Numbered from the stretch's first letter, positions 7,277 through 16,488 are shown. The stretch: DNA of 64,000 bases from Fusicatenibacter saccharivorans (GCF_027667425.1 NZ_JAQEGR010000016.1:26392-90391); one strand, 5' to 3'. Numbers and translations: made by a program. The notes: generated by a model from the sequence alone, not told the origin.

Positions 7277-9025
7277 CTATAAGTTATATGCTTTTAACAG
7301 TTTTTCGTGAATATTCTGAATAGCTTCCGGCTTCTCCGTCTTCGGCGCTCTCGGATCCAGCAGCCATGTCTTGGCATAGTGGGTATCCGTTACCTTGAAC
7401 ATCGGCGGCTCCTCCAGAGTATCAATCTTCAGACAGTACTGGTTACGCGGTGCAAACGGATCTCCGATAATCTTATTGTACAGAGACGGCGGCGTACCGG
7501 TAATGGAAAACAGCTTTGTATTCCGCTCCGCAAGCTGCGGCAGGGAAGAAAGCAGTGCCCAGGTGTACGGATGGCGCGGATCGTAGAACAGCTCTTCTAC
7601 GTTTGCAAACTCGATGATCTGTCCTGCGTACAGAACGGCAACACGGTCTGCGATATTCGCTACGACACCAAGGTCGTGGGTAATAAACACGATGGTGTAG
7701 TTGTACTCTTTCTGAAGATCCTTGATCAGCTTCAGGATCTGTGCCTGAATCGTAACGTCCAGCGCAGTTGTCGGCTCATCGCAGATCAGAATCTTCGGAC
7801 GGCAGGAAAGTGCAATCGCAATAACGATACGCTGTCTCATACCGCCGGAATACTGGAACGGATAATCATCGAAACGCTGCTCTGCGTTCGGAATCCCAAC
7901 CTTTTCCATCAGCTCAAGCGCCTGTGCTCTCGCCTCCACCTCGCTGACATTCTGATGCTTCATGATAACAGAAGTAATCTGTTTTCCGATTGTGATAATC
8001 GGGTTCAGGGAAGTCATCGGATCCTGGAATACAGTTGCAATTTTCTTACCGCGGATCTGACCCCAGTCATTCGGATCCTGGATTTTTGCCAGGTTGATGA
8101 TACAGGTTCCATGAAGCTGCTCCGGCGTTTCATCCAGATAGCGTACACGGAAAGTTGCCTGGTCGAAAACGCTGTTCCGTTTCTGCTCGTCATTCAGATC
8201 CACACCGCGTTCCATCGCAGCTTTGAATGCCTCGTGCAGCTTCTTGATCATGCGAACCTTTTTACGCAGTTTATAACGTCCGACAGAAAGATAGATCTCT
8301 TTGGCAAGAATCTCGTTTCTCTTTCTCGCCTCGTCCGTAATTTCTTTTGCTGTCAGGCCGGCGTACTCTTTTTTGTACTCTGCCATTTTTGCATCATATG
8401 CCTGATTGTAGGCCGTATCGTTCATGGCAGCCTGTTTGTGAGCCTTGATTTTTTCCTCTTTTGCTTTCTGTAGAGCCTTAATTTCTCCATCCAGTCTGGA
8501 AATCTCGGCAGATGTCTCTTTAACCTTCGCTTTTTCTTTGGAAGTATCGAGTGTCTGCTTGTAGTTGAAAAGTTCGGTTCTCTTTACTACGAGTTCCCTG
8601 ATTTCAGCATCTGCTTTCTCACGCTCTTCCTCGCTCAGTGTCATTTTTTCTTCTTTTTCCTGCTCCAGAGCCTTCATTTTCAAAAATACTTCTGAACCAT
8701 ATTCCAGTTTGGAATAGTCATTCAGCTTTTCCAAGGTGGATGCGATGGTCTTTTTCGCATAAGAGTTCAGCGGCACAACGGTATCGCTCAGCTCGGCATC
8801 GTTAAAAATGATATCTCCCTGGTCGATGAAGCCGTTGCTGTCCAGCATTCCCGCAAACGCTTTTGTGAATACGGATTTACCGGCGCCGGACTCTCCTACG
8901 ATAGCAATGGACTCATTCTCGTAAATATCCAGCGTTACGCCCCGGATTGCCGTCAGGATACGGCCGCGGACACGGAATTTTACCTGTAAGTCCTTAATCG
9001 ATAATAATACTTTTTTATCTTCCAT
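7277..9025 (-). CDS. oppD: Oligopeptide ABC transporter ATP-binding protein OppD with a large charged insertion
   Basis: ATPase partner of OppF. Walker A is GESGAGKSV (about 44-52), the Q-loop is FQDPMTSLNP, the signature is YSGGMRQRIVIAIAL and Walker B is ILICDEPTTALD. Normally Walker A and the Q-loop are about 50-60 residues apart. Here some 250 residues intervene. They are rich in Lys, Glu and Ala with heptad-like spacing (about 90-270), suggesting a coiled coil. The gene is 582 residues long, against about 330 for ordinary OppD. I start at the ATG at 9025, preceded by AGGAAGGAAAG. An upstream in-frame start would overlap oppC by about 46 nt and lacks family similarity. Confidence 0.92.
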   Translation of the reverse strand: MEDKKVLLSIKDLQVKFRVRGRILTAIRGVTLDIYENESIAIVGESGAGKSVFTKAFAGMLDSNGFIDQGDIIFNDAELSDTVVPLNSYAKKTIASTLEKLNDYSKLEYGSEVFLKMKALEQEKEEKMTLSEEEREKADAEIRELVVKRTELFNYKQTLDTSKEKAKVKETSAEISRLDGEIKALQKAKEEKIKAHKQAAMNDTAYNQAYDAKMAEYKKEYAGLTAKEITDEARKRNEILAKEIYLSVGRYKLRKKVRMIKKLHEAFKAAMERGVDLNDEQKRNSVFDQATFRVRYLDETPEQLHGTCIINLAKIQDPNDWGQIRGKKIATVFQDPMTSLNPIITIGKQITSVIMKHQNVSEVEARAQALELMEKVGIPNAEQRFDDYPFQYSGGMRQRIVIAIALSCRPKILICDEPTTALDVTIQAQILKLIKDLQKEYNYTIVFITHDLGVVANIADRVAVLYAGQIIEFANVEELFYDPRHPYTWALLSSLPQLAERNTKLFSITGTPPSLYNKIIGDPFAPRNQYCLKIDTLEEPPMFKVTDTHYAKTWLLDPRAPKTEKPEAIQNIHEKLLKAYNL

Positions 9026-9038
9026 GCGGCTTTCCTTC

Positions 9039-10007
9039 CTACATATGTGTTCTCGGGTCGGACGCATCTCCAAGGTTCTGTCCAACTACATATAATACTA
9101 CGGTGATGATTGAAGCGACAACAACCGGGCTCCAGAACTCGAATCCCCATCCCGGTGTCAGCATGGCACCCTCAGCCTCATAAATCAGTCTTCCCAGAGA
9201 CATGTCAGAAAGTCCCATACCGATGTAAGCCAGGAACACCTCGTAAGAGATGTAGGACGGAATCTCAGTTGCCGCCAGAGTAACAATGACAGATGTCATA
9301 AACGGGAGAATATTCTTCATCGCAATGCGGAAAATCGAAGTTCCAAGACATTTCGATGCCAGATTATACTCTCTGTCCCGGATAATAACGACCTGCGTAC
9401 GGATAAAGTACGCGATGGCAAGCCATCCGGTAACGGTCAGTGCAAATACCATGGTCCAGAAGCTCGGAGAAAAAATAAGCACCAGGACGGAGATCAGAAG
9501 TACATACGGAATATTTCCGACGATGTTGTAAACCTCCATCATGAAAACGTCAACCTTCTTCGAAAATCCCCAGACAGATCCGACAATCACACCAATCGAA
9601 AGGTTGATGAGCGCACAGATAAACGCCAGGGAAACTGAAATTCTGGAACCAAACCAGACAGCGTCAAATGTCGACTGTCCGGAAGCACCGGATCCTAAAA
9701 TCCAGTGAATATTGAATCCAAGCTGCTGCAATGCTTTGCTTGGAGACAGATGTTTTGTCGCGCCGTTCATCAGATTGGCGAAACGGTCGTACTCCACAAA
9801 GAGCGGATACACATACGTCATCAGCAGAATCACACCCAGGAGGCAAAGTACGGCAATATTGATTTTTTTCTTAAAAAATACGCGGAACACGGAATGCCAG
9901 TAGGAATATCTCGGAGCCGTAATTTTCTCAGACTCCAGGGAGCTGTTATCTACAGGAGAAAACAGTTCTTCCTCAGACAGACCGAATTTATCTAAATCAT
10001 AATTCAT
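9039..10007 (-). CDS. oppC: Oligopeptide ABC transporter permease OppC
   Basis: Second integral membrane subunit of the importer. It has an N-terminal cytoplasmic stretch and a first membrane helix at about 48-70. Five more helices carry the permease coupling region LASKCLGTSIFRIAMKNILP, the EAA-type loop that contacts the ATPases. The length of 322 residues is normal. It follows oppB by 6 bp and precedes oppD by 13 bp on one transcript. Confidence 0.95.
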   Translation of the reverse strand: MNYDLDKFGLSEEELFSPVDNSSLESEKITAPRYSYWHSVFRVFFKKKINIAVLCLLGVILLMTYVYPLFVEYDRFANLMNGATKHLSPSKALQQLGFNIHWILGSGASGQSTFDAVWFGSRISVSLAFICALINLSIGVIVGSVWGFSKKVDVFMMEVYNIVGNIPYVLLISVLVLIFSPSFWTMVFALTVTGWLAIAYFIRTQVVIIRDREYNLASKCLGTSIFRIAMKNILPFMTSVIVTLAATEIPSYISYEVFLAYIGMGLSDMSLGRLIYEAEGAMLTPGWGFEFWSPVVVASIITVVLYVVGQNLGDASDPRTHM

Positions 10008-10013
10008 AAGTCC

Positions 10014-11585
10014 CTACCTGTCTTTCGTTGAGAATGAGATTCGAGGATCCACCATGGACATCAAAACGTCGCCCAGGATGATGGAAATCACGGAGAGCAC
10101 TGCGTAGAACAGTGTAACACCTACGATAACACCATTATCATATTTGCTGATTGCTTCGGTCAGCAGATTACCGGCACCAGGTACTACGTACACACGCTCG
10201 GTGATGATGGCTCCGGTCAGTGCGAACAGTACGCTCGCCGGAACACCCTGCACGATCGGAATCGCTGCGTTCTTCAAAATGTGTTTCGTAAAGATTTCTC
10301 CCTCTGTCAGACCACCGGATCTTGCGAATTTTACGTAATCGGAGTTCATCTGGTCGATCATGTATCGACGCAGCCATTTCATCAGGTTTGCCACCTGCGG
10401 CAGTGCCAGAGAAACGATCGGCAGAATATACATCAGCTTGCTCTTCGAATCCATGTCAAAGGTGGTTGGCAGACCCATTTTTCCTCCGATTGCCTTAAAC
10501 AGGAAAATATAGGCCAGTGAAGGTACTGCTATAATGAATACAATATAGATGGTTCCAAGCTGGTCAACCAGTTTGTCTTTCTTTCTCGCCATCAGAATGC
10601 CAAGCGGCACCGCGATGAGATAGGAAAGAATTACGGCAATGATACCGATTACAAAGGAATAGCCGATTTTTGATTTACCACTCTTAATTGTATCCACGTT
10701 GGTATAGTCATCTGTGAACCGATCGGAATGAACAGCGCTTGCATCCTGAGATTCGCTCATATACGTTGCGCTGTGCAGATCGTCTGCACTGTATTCCACC
10801 AGACCGCTTGGGTAGGTAATCTCCGATTTTACGTAGGATCCCTGCGCGCGGGTCATGGTCAGTGCTACATCCACACCCTCATTTACGGAATAGGACTTTC
10901 CTAAATTTATGGTGATTATATTCTGATGGAAGTATGGGAATTTTGAGTCAAAGTACATCAAGTACTTGTGTGTTGTGCCATTTCCCATGATGGCCGGTGA
11001 AAATTTCTTTCCCCCATATACCGGATCGTGTAAGGTAAATGTAATCCCCCTCTTACCTTCTACCTTTGCAGCATCGTGAATGCTGTCGATGTCAATCAAA
11101 CCGGAAAAATATTTTCCGAGACGCGTTGCAAGCGGAATATCCCTGTATGCAAACAGCTGCTGCTGTCCGCCGTTGGCATATTTTTTCTTACCCATCATGA
11201 TCGCATCGTATCTTCTTACGGTGTAACCTTTTGCTTTATAATAAGCTGTAAATTTTTTTACATATTCAGATACCAGTTCTGAATCCTGGTCTTTCGTTCT
11301 TCCGAATGCTACTGCTTTGGATCTCGTATCCTCGTCAATTTCGCCTTTTGCTTTGAGAGCGTTCAAATAATCTGCATAGGTTACATAATCAAGATATCCG
11401 TATGTCTCCCACTTCTGATATTTGTACACCTTTTTCTGGTTATTGCTCTGATGGGAATAGGTGGCGTCCTGTGCGAAAATCAGATTTCGGTCCATCAGAG
11501 AATAAATCATAGTCATAACGCATCCAACAACGATTACTACGGAAACAAGGCCATGCAACAAACGCTTAAAAAGATATTTTGTCAT
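10014..11585 (-). CDS. oppB: Oligopeptide ABC transporter permease OppB (long form)
   Basis: First integral membrane subunit. Helix 1 (about 8-28, GLVSVVIVVGCVMTMIYSL) is followed by about 270 mostly hydrophilic residues, probably an extracytoplasmic domain. Five helices then carry the conserved RRYMIDQMNSDYVKFARSGG coupling segment near 400-420. Enterobacterial OppB is about 306 residues; long forms near 500 residues are known in Gram-positive peptide importers (AmiC type), so the insertion is unusual but not unique. The gene is separated from oppA by a 119-bp spacer with a hairpin. Confidence 0.93.
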   Translation of the reverse strand: MTKYLFKRLLHGLVSVVIVVGCVMTMIYSLMDRNLIFAQDATYSHQSNNQKKVYKYQKWETYGYLDYVTYADYLNALKAKGEIDEDTRSKAVAFGRTKDQDSELVSEYVKKFTAYYKAKGYTVRRYDAIMMGKKKYANGGQQQLFAYRDIPLATRLGKYFSGLIDIDSIHDAAKVEGKRGITFTLHDPVYGGKKFSPAIMGNGTTHKYLMYFDSKFPYFHQNIITINLGKSYSVNEGVDVALTMTRAQGSYVKSEITYPSGLVEYSADDLHSATYMSESQDASAVHSDRFTDDYTNVDTIKSGKSKIGYSFVIGIIAVILSYLIAVPLGILMARKKDKLVDQLGTIYIVFIIAVPSLAYIFLFKAIGGKMGLPTTFDMDSKSKLMYILPIVSLALPQVANLMKWLRRYMIDQMNSDYVKFARSGGLTEGEIFTKHILKNAAIPIVQGVPASVLFALTGAIITERVYVVPGAGNLLTEAISKYDNGVIVGVTLFYAVLSVISIILGDVLMSMVDPRISFSTKDR

Positions 11586-11612
11586 ATTCTCTCATTCCTT
11601 AACACAATATGA

Positions 11613-11646
11613 CAGGGGAATGGCTTTTTTTGTTCCCATCCCCCTG
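11613..11646 (-). other. Intercistronic hairpin between oppA and oppB
   Basis: A stem of 11 positions with one mismatch (CAGGGGGATGG / CCATTCCCCTG on the minus strand) sits between the oppA stop and the oppB start. No U-tract follows. It fits a hairpin that stabilises the oppA message or weakens read-through, so that binding protein is made in excess over permease. Confidence 0.5.
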
Positions 11647-11704
11647 CCGGTTTATTCATTGGCTTTCAACTGTTCTGATCTTTCCAATTTTACCTTTTCC
11701 AAAA

Positions 11705-13918
11705 TTAGAAGATACCGAAACATTTGGTCATGTATCCTTCGTAGTCCGGAAGCATGGTATCCAGGTAAGAGCACGGATCACCAAAGTCCGGACCCCATCC
11801 GGAGACATCGTATACGTCGTAGTTTGCTTCATAACCATAGTTTGCATAGTATCCTGCATAGTACCATCCATCCAGGTCTACGGCATCAACCAGATTGATC
11901 ACAACTTTTCCGCCAAGGGCAGCCTCTACTGATTTCTTGTAGGAGTTTGCTTTGTTGGTGTAAACTTCTACTGCAGACGGATATGGATATTCCATCTGGA
12001 TCGGGTTGCTCTCATCGATGGTGATGCCCTCTTCTGCGAGCTCCTCGATTGCGGTATTCAGTTCTTCTACTGCGTTTTCCGGATTGTACCATCCATCAAA
12101 GCCATCGCTGGTCTTGTTTTCGGCATCCCATACTTTGATCTTCACGCCGTCGGCGTCGATCTGTTTCTGTACGATTTCACCATAGTAGGTGCCTGCCGGG
12201 AAGGTTGTGTCGGTTCCGTTGATCTGAATGGTAGTGTCTTTTGACAGGCTTACGAAATATCCCGGGGTAAAGGTATTTCTAAGGGAAGTATACTTCAGAT
12301 CCTCGCCAACCTGCTGTGCATTGTAAGCGCCACGATCTGCTGCAAAGCTGATCGCTCTTCTGAAGTGAACGTTCTGCAGTGCTTTGTTCGTTCTCTGGAT
12401 TTCTTCGTCAGACTTTGTACTCTTTGCTGTTGTTCCGTCGTTGGCATTTGCAGTCGCAGTACGGTTGATATTGTAGAATGCCATGAAAGAAGTAGCATCG
12501 GTATCTGAAACTACTGCGTACTGGTCGTACAGACCTTCGGATTTTGCTGTCTCCATAGTGGAGGTGTTCAGGTTTACATAGTCAACGGTACCTGCTTTTG
12601 CATCTGTGTACATTTTGGTAACATCAGACTGGTCATTGAACAGCCAGGTCAGGGTTTTAATGTTTACGTTGTCTTTGTTCCAGTAAGAATCGCTCAGTTT
12701 AAATACGATGGTATTTTTCGCTGTAGCGTTGGTTACCAGGTACGGTCCGCAGTATGCGATCGAGTTGGAATCTTTTCCGTACTGATAATCTGCTGCGGAG
12801 GAATCGTACTCAGCACCAAATTTACCGCCCTGGGACTGATAGTAGCTTCTGCTCATCGGCATGAAGATGGTGTAGCCAAGCATGGTCATGAAGTAGCTGC
12901 ATGGCTCTTCCAGTGTGTACTCTACGGTATAGTCATCAACAGCTTTTACACCAACCTCGTCGAAATCGGTAACTTCACGGCTGATGTACTGGGATACGTT
13001 TTTGATCACGCCCTGTACCAGGTATTCCAGACCGCCCTGTGCATCACACATATGCTGCATTCCGGCCACGAAGTCATCTGCTTTTACAGTATCCACTTCA
13101 CGTCCCTGGGAATCGGTCCATTTTACATCTTTACGAAGGTGGAAGGTATAGGTCAGTCCGTCATCAGATACTTCATAGGATTCTGCCAGTGCCGGCTGCA
13201 GAGTTTCCTCTACATCGTACTCCATCAGTCCGTCATAGGTATTGATGATCGCATCGGTATCTGCCGCACGGGAAGTTGCAAGTCCGTCCCATGTTACCGG
13301 ATCGCTCGCATACGGCATGGAGAAGCTGTCTTTTAAGGTGTAACCTTTTCCTGCCAGATATTCTTTTACCCAGCTCTCATAGGTTCCTGTTCCTTTAAGC
13401 TCATCCCATTTTGCTCTCATCTCGTTGTAATCTTCTGCCTTGATAAAGTCAGTTGTTACAACATACTGATGATAACGGTCTTTATCGCTTCCCCAAAGGG
13501 TATAGTCCTTGGTGCGCGGAGCCATTCTGTACATCGCGTACGTACCACCTCTTGAGGTGAGCGGGTACATCATGGCGGACTCCATCAGTTTTCCCTCGGC
13601 AACTGCCATCAGGGCATATCTCTCATCCACCGTTTCTGCTTCCTTTGCAGTAGCAAGTGCATCGTTGAAATCGCCCAGTGCCTCGTTATAGAGCTCTGTG
13701 CTGGTCTCATCGTATCCTTCCGGCATTTCGGACTCCTCTGCCTCGGCTTCGCTCTCACTGCTTGCAGATGCGCTTGCATTGCTTTCGGAAGATGCGCTGC
13801 TGCTTACGCTTACACTCTCATCCGCCGGATCAGAACTTCCGCTGCCGGAATTTCCACAGGCAACCAGGCTTGCAGTCATACTCATAACAAGTAATGCGCT
13901 TACAATTTTTCTTTTCAT
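11705..13918 (-). CDS. oppA: Oligopeptide-binding lipoprotein OppA
   Basis: Extracytoplasmic substrate-binding protein (SBP family 5) that hands peptides to OppBC. The N-terminus is a lipoprotein signal peptide with lipobox LVAC, lipidated Cys near residue 21, and a Ser/Glu-rich linker of about 45 residues. The conserved binding-protein segment DGLTYTFHLRKDVKWTD follows near 250. The protein is 737 residues, longer than the usual 540-600. It is the first and probably most strongly expressed gene of the operon, with a near-consensus promoter at 14128-14157 and a leader of about 200 nt. Confidence 0.95.
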   Translation of the reverse strand: MKRKIVSALLVMSMTASLVACGNSGSGSSDPADESVSVSSSASSESNASASASSESEAEAEESEMPEGYDETSTELYNEALGDFNDALATAKEAETVDERYALMAVAEGKLMESAMMYPLTSRGGTYAMYRMAPRTKDYTLWGSDKDRYHQYVVTTDFIKAEDYNEMRAKWDELKGTGTYESWVKEYLAGKGYTLKDSFSMPYASDPVTWDGLATSRAADTDAIINTYDGLMEYDVEETLQPALAESYEVSDDGLTYTFHLRKDVKWTDSQGREVDTVKADDFVAGMQHMCDAQGGLEYLVQGVIKNVSQYISREVTDFDEVGVKAVDDYTVEYTLEEPCSYFMTMLGYTIFMPMSRSYYQSQGGKFGAEYDSSAADYQYGKDSNSIAYCGPYLVTNATAKNTIVFKLSDSYWNKDNVNIKTLTWLFNDQSDVTKMYTDAKAGTVDYVNLNTSTMETAKSEGLYDQYAVVSDTDATSFMAFYNINRTATANANDGTTAKSTKSDEEIQRTNKALQNVHFRRAISFAADRGAYNAQQVGEDLKYTSLRNTFTPGYFVSLSKDTTIQINGTDTTFPAGTYYGEIVQKQIDADGVKIKVWDAENKTSDGFDGWYNPENAVEELNTAIEELAEEGITIDESNPIQMEYPYPSAVEVYTNKANSYKKSVEAALGGKVVINLVDAVDLDGWYYAGYYANYGYEANYDVYDVSGWGPDFGDPCSYLDTMLPDYEGYMTKCFGIF

Positions 13919-14127
13919 AATTTCTTCCTAACTCCTTTCATGGATTCGCGTTGTTTTTGCATCATCCGGACATTTACCGGAACGGCTTCGCCATTCCACC
14001 GTTTTTCATTTTGGCACTTTACCACATCAAAACGAATAGTACAAAAAGGAGATGCGTCCAACAAGATTTGTTTTCTTCATCCCTCATGCCCGTACATTTG
14101 TCCGTTTGTCCAAAAACAACTGGGTTC

Positions 14128-14157
14128 ATTATAACCAGAACTCTCTCTGTTTGTCAA
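14128..14157 (-). promoter_or_regulatory. Sigma-A promoter of the opp operon
   Basis: Perfect hexamers on the minus strand: TTGACA (14152-14157) and TATAAT (14128-14133), with an 18-bp spacer. The predicted leader of about 200 nt contains a small hairpin (GGAATGGC / GCCGTTCC) about 75 nt before the oppA ATG. Confidence 0.8.
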
Positions 14158-14159
14158 TA

Positions 14160-14528
14160 TCCGATGCAGGAGAAAAGTGTATAAACTGCATTTAAAGTCA
14201 TCAAAATCCTCTATTTTCCTCTTTTTGGGTATTGTTCTGATGCTGTTTTTCTATTTTCCTGTATTCTTCGGTTTTATAATAAAAAAAGATTACACAAATA
14301 ATTGTTTCTTTCCATTTGCGTTCTGCAGCACTGTCTTTTTGTATTTGTTTCAGATTTTGCTCCGGGAAAGAATCCTGCCGGACGCAAAAACAGACTTCTG
14401 AAAATCACATTTCTTCTTATTTAAGAGCGTCATACTGTTTTTTACTTTCGTTTTTTACTTTCGTTTTTTACTTTCGTTTCCTTCTTTTACAAAGCAAAGC
14501 CTTCCATGAAGACCGCTCACACCGAAAT
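14160..14528. other. AT-rich spacer without a convincing gene
   Basis: This stretch between the divergent opp and cysS transcription units is T-rich. It contains a possible 74-codon GTG frame (14177-14401) with hydrophobic segments, but its Shine-Dalgarno is too close to the start and I do not annotate it. The 13-bp tandem repeat at 14437-14475 lies here. Confidence 0.5.
14437..14475. repeat. Three tandem copies of a 13-bp unit
   Basis: The unit GTTTTTTACTTTC occurs three times head to tail with no mismatch. It is probably a slippage-prone simple repeat. Confidence 0.85.
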
Positions 14529-14687
14529 CACTTTCTTGTTACTGTTCACTCCGTTCTCAGTAACACGCTTCGCGATGCACAGAATTTATGCTAACCGCAT
14601 AAATTCGCGCTGTATGTCTCGGGATTTTGACATATTCATGCCAAAACGCCTCGCGGGATAGTAGCGTGTGAACAGTAACACTTTCTT
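14529..14687. mobile_element. MITE-like element with inverted ends and a 9-bp flanking duplication
   Basis: The ends GTTACTGTTCAC (14538-14549) and GTGAACAGTAAC (14668-14679) are perfect inverted repeats. The core element (14538-14678, about 141 bp) is flanked by CACTTTCTT on both sides (14529-14537 and 14679-14687), as expected for a target-site duplication. Inside is a perfect 10-bp hairpin with a 5-nt loop (14582-14606, GAATTTATGC/GCATAAATTC). No transposase is encoded. The surrounding sequence is T-rich with ACTTTC-like repeats, so part of the flank match could be chance. Confidence 0.6.
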
Positions 14688-14716
14688 ACTTTTTGTCTTC
14701 GACAGTCTCCGGACTA

Positions 14717-14745
14717 TTGACATCAAAAAAAAATCCTGCTAATAT
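14717..14745 (+). promoter_or_regulatory. Sigma-A promoter of cysS
   Basis: TTGACA (14717-14722), a 17-bp spacer and TAATAT (14740-14745), with TG one base upstream of the -10 (extended -10). Transcription should begin near 14752, giving a leader of about 150 nt. Confidence 0.8.
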
Positions 14746-14764
14746 TAATTTTAATAAGGAACCA

Positions 14765-14806
14765 GTGCAGTACACGGAAAACAGGCACCGCACGCGGCGT
14801 CTCTGA
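14765..14806 (+). CDS. Candidate 13-codon leader peptide upstream of cysS
   Basis: A GTG start, 4 nt after AAGGA, opens a frame reading V/M-QYTENRHRTRRL and ending in TGA at 14804-14806. Four of the 13 codons are Arg (AGG, CGC, CGG, CGT) and there are no Cys codons. The last codons and the stop lie inside the 5' arm of the terminator hairpin at 14797-14837. A ribosome finishing this peptide would therefore cover the terminator. This geometry is typical of attenuation, but the peptide is very short and its translation is unproven. Confidence 0.4.
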   Translation: MQYTENRHRTRRL

Positions 14807-14837
14807 TATCCTTGTCGGATACAGCAGACGCTTTTTT
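14797..14837 (+). terminator. Intrinsic terminator in the cysS leader (attenuator)
   Basis: The stem GCGTCT-CTG-TATCC pairs with GGATA-CAG-AGACGC around a 5-nt loop and is followed by six T. It lies between the cysS promoter and coding region, so it must be read through for cysS expression. No T-box stem I or specifier loop fits in the 45 nt before it. Confidence 0.8.
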
Positions 14838-14902
14838 GCTTTCTTGTGTATCATCACTTCTGCATCCGTATCCGCACGAAAAGAAAAAAGGAGACTTCTT
14901 TT

Positions 14903-16351
14903 ATGTATCTTTATAATTCTGCAACCCATAAAAAAGCTGAATTCCTGACACACACACCGGGCCGTGTAGAAATGTACACCTGCGGACCTACCGTTTATCA
15001 TTTTGCGCACATCGGAAACCTGCGCAGTTATATTATGGAGGATGTCCTGGAAAAGGCACTCCGCTATGAAGGCTACGACGTCAACCGTGTCATGAACATC
15101 ACCGATGTCGGCCATTTAAGCTCCGATGCGGACACCGGCGAGGACAAGATGGTCAAAGGTGCAAAGCGCGAGCACAAAACAGTCATGGAAATCGCACAGT
15201 ATTACACCGATGCATTCTTTGCGGATTGCAAAAAGCTGAACATCAAGCGCCCGGATGTCGTACAGCCGGCAACGGGATGCATTGACGAATATATCAAAAT
15301 CATTGAAAAACTGATGGACACCGGCTACGCTTACTTTGCCGGCGGAAATGTTTACTTTGACACCAGCCGTCTCGACCACTACTATGTGTTCAACGATCAC
15401 GACGAGGATGACCTCGCGGTCGGTGTGCGTGAGGGCGTAGAGGAAGATACAAACAAACGCAACAAAAATGATTTCGTTCTCTGGTTTACGAAATCCAAAT
15501 TTGAGAACCAGGCCTTGAAATGGGATTCCCCGTGGGGCGTCGGTTATCCGGGATGGCACATCGAGTGCTCCGGTATCTCCATGAAATACAATGGCGAATA
15601 CCTTGACCTGCACTGCGGCGGCGTAGACAATGCATTCCCGCACCACACGAACGAGATCGCACAGTCCGAAAGCTACCTCGGCCACGCCTGGTGCCCGCAG
15701 TGGTTCCATGTGCATCACCTGAATACATCGACTGGAAAGATGTCGAAATCGAAAGGTGAGTTTTTAACCGTTTCTCTTCTTGAGGAAAAAGGTTATGATC
15801 CTCTCGTCTACCGTTTCTTCTGCCTCCAGTCCCATTACCGTAAGGCGCTTGTCTTCACCTGGGAAAACCTGGACAACGCCAAAATTGCCTACGACAAGCT
15901 GATCGCCCGCATCGCCGCTTTAGACCCGAAAGACGGACCGGCCGAGGAAGCTTCTATGACTGCTTTAAAAGAGAAATTCCAGAAAGCGCTCGATGCCGAC
16001 CTCAACACCTCGCTTGCCATCACAACGCTGTACGATGTGTTAAAAGCAGACATGCATGATGCTGCAAAGCTGGCGCTTCTCGACAGTTTCGATCAGGTAC
16101 TCGGTCTTTCCCTTCTCGCTCATGCAGATGCGAAGAGAAAAGAGGCTGCAAAGACAACTTCTGCTTCCACCGCGTCCGGCTATCAGATTACCGGCGAAGG
16201 AGATCCGGAAATTGATGCTCTTGTTCTGAAACGATATGAGGCAAAAAAAGCCAAAAACTTTGCAGAAGCAGATAAAATCCGCGATGACCTGAAATCCCAG
16301 GGCATTGAAGTTGCTGATGTACGCGGCGGAGCCGTCTGGAAACGGATCTGA
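14903..16351 (+). CDS. cysS: Cysteinyl-tRNA synthetase
   Basis: Charges tRNA-Cys with cysteine in the cytoplasm. 482 residues, a normal length. The class I signature motifs are present: a HIGH-type HIGN within TCGPTVYHFAHIGN near the N-terminus and KMSKS in GKMSKSKGEF. Zinc-site residues are seen in GWHIECSGIS and in the HCGGVDNAFPHH segment. The start chosen at 14903 follows AAAAGGAGA; an in-frame ATG at 14846 lacks a ribosome binding site and adds unrelated residues inside the leader. Expression appears to be controlled by leader attenuation. It is monocistronic, ended by the terminator at 16489-16522. Confidence 0.97.
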   Translation: MYLYNSATHKKAEFLTHTPGRVEMYTCGPTVYHFAHIGNLRSYIMEDVLEKALRYEGYDVNRVMNITDVGHLSSDADTGEDKMVKGAKREHKTVMEIAQYYTDAFFADCKKLNIKRPDVVQPATGCIDEYIKIIEKLMDTGYAYFAGGNVYFDTSRLDHYYVFNDHDEDDLAVGVREGVEEDTNKRNKNDFVLWFTKSKFENQALKWDSPWGVGYPGWHIECSGISMKYNGEYLDLHCGGVDNAFPHHTNEIAQSESYLGHAWCPQWFHVHHLNTSTGKMSKSKGEFLTVSLLEEKGYDPLVYRFFCLQSHYRKALVFTWENLDNAKIAYDKLIARIAALDPKDGPAEEASMTALKEKFQKALDADLNTSLAITTLYDVLKADMHDAAKLALLDSFDQVLGLSLLAHADAKRKEAAKTTSASTASGYQITGEGDPEIDALVLKRYEAKKAKNFAEADKIRDDLKSQGIEVADVRGGAVWKRI

Positions 16352-16488
16352 TCTGCACGAAAGAGGAACTCTGATTTTCTTCTTCATTTCCTACGAAGGA
16401 AACAGGGAATTTCATGTGCTGAAAGCAACAACCGACCAGTATATTACCTGTGAAAACGCGGCTGCACTTTCTATTAAACTTCTTCCAA

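Noticed and set aside
10014..11585. OppB large extracytoplasmic domain as a novelty
   Set aside because: Long OppB forms near 500 residues are already known in Gram-positive peptide importers.
14177..14401. 74-codon hydrophobic GTG frame
   Set aside because: The Shine-Dalgarno is only about 4 nt from the start, the sequence is T-rich DNA that yields hydrophobic codons by chance, and no similarity is seen.
14752..14902. T-box riboswitch for cysS
   Set aside because: A GGCACCGC string resembles part of the T-box sequence, but only about 45 nt precede the terminator, so no stem I or Cys specifier loop fits.
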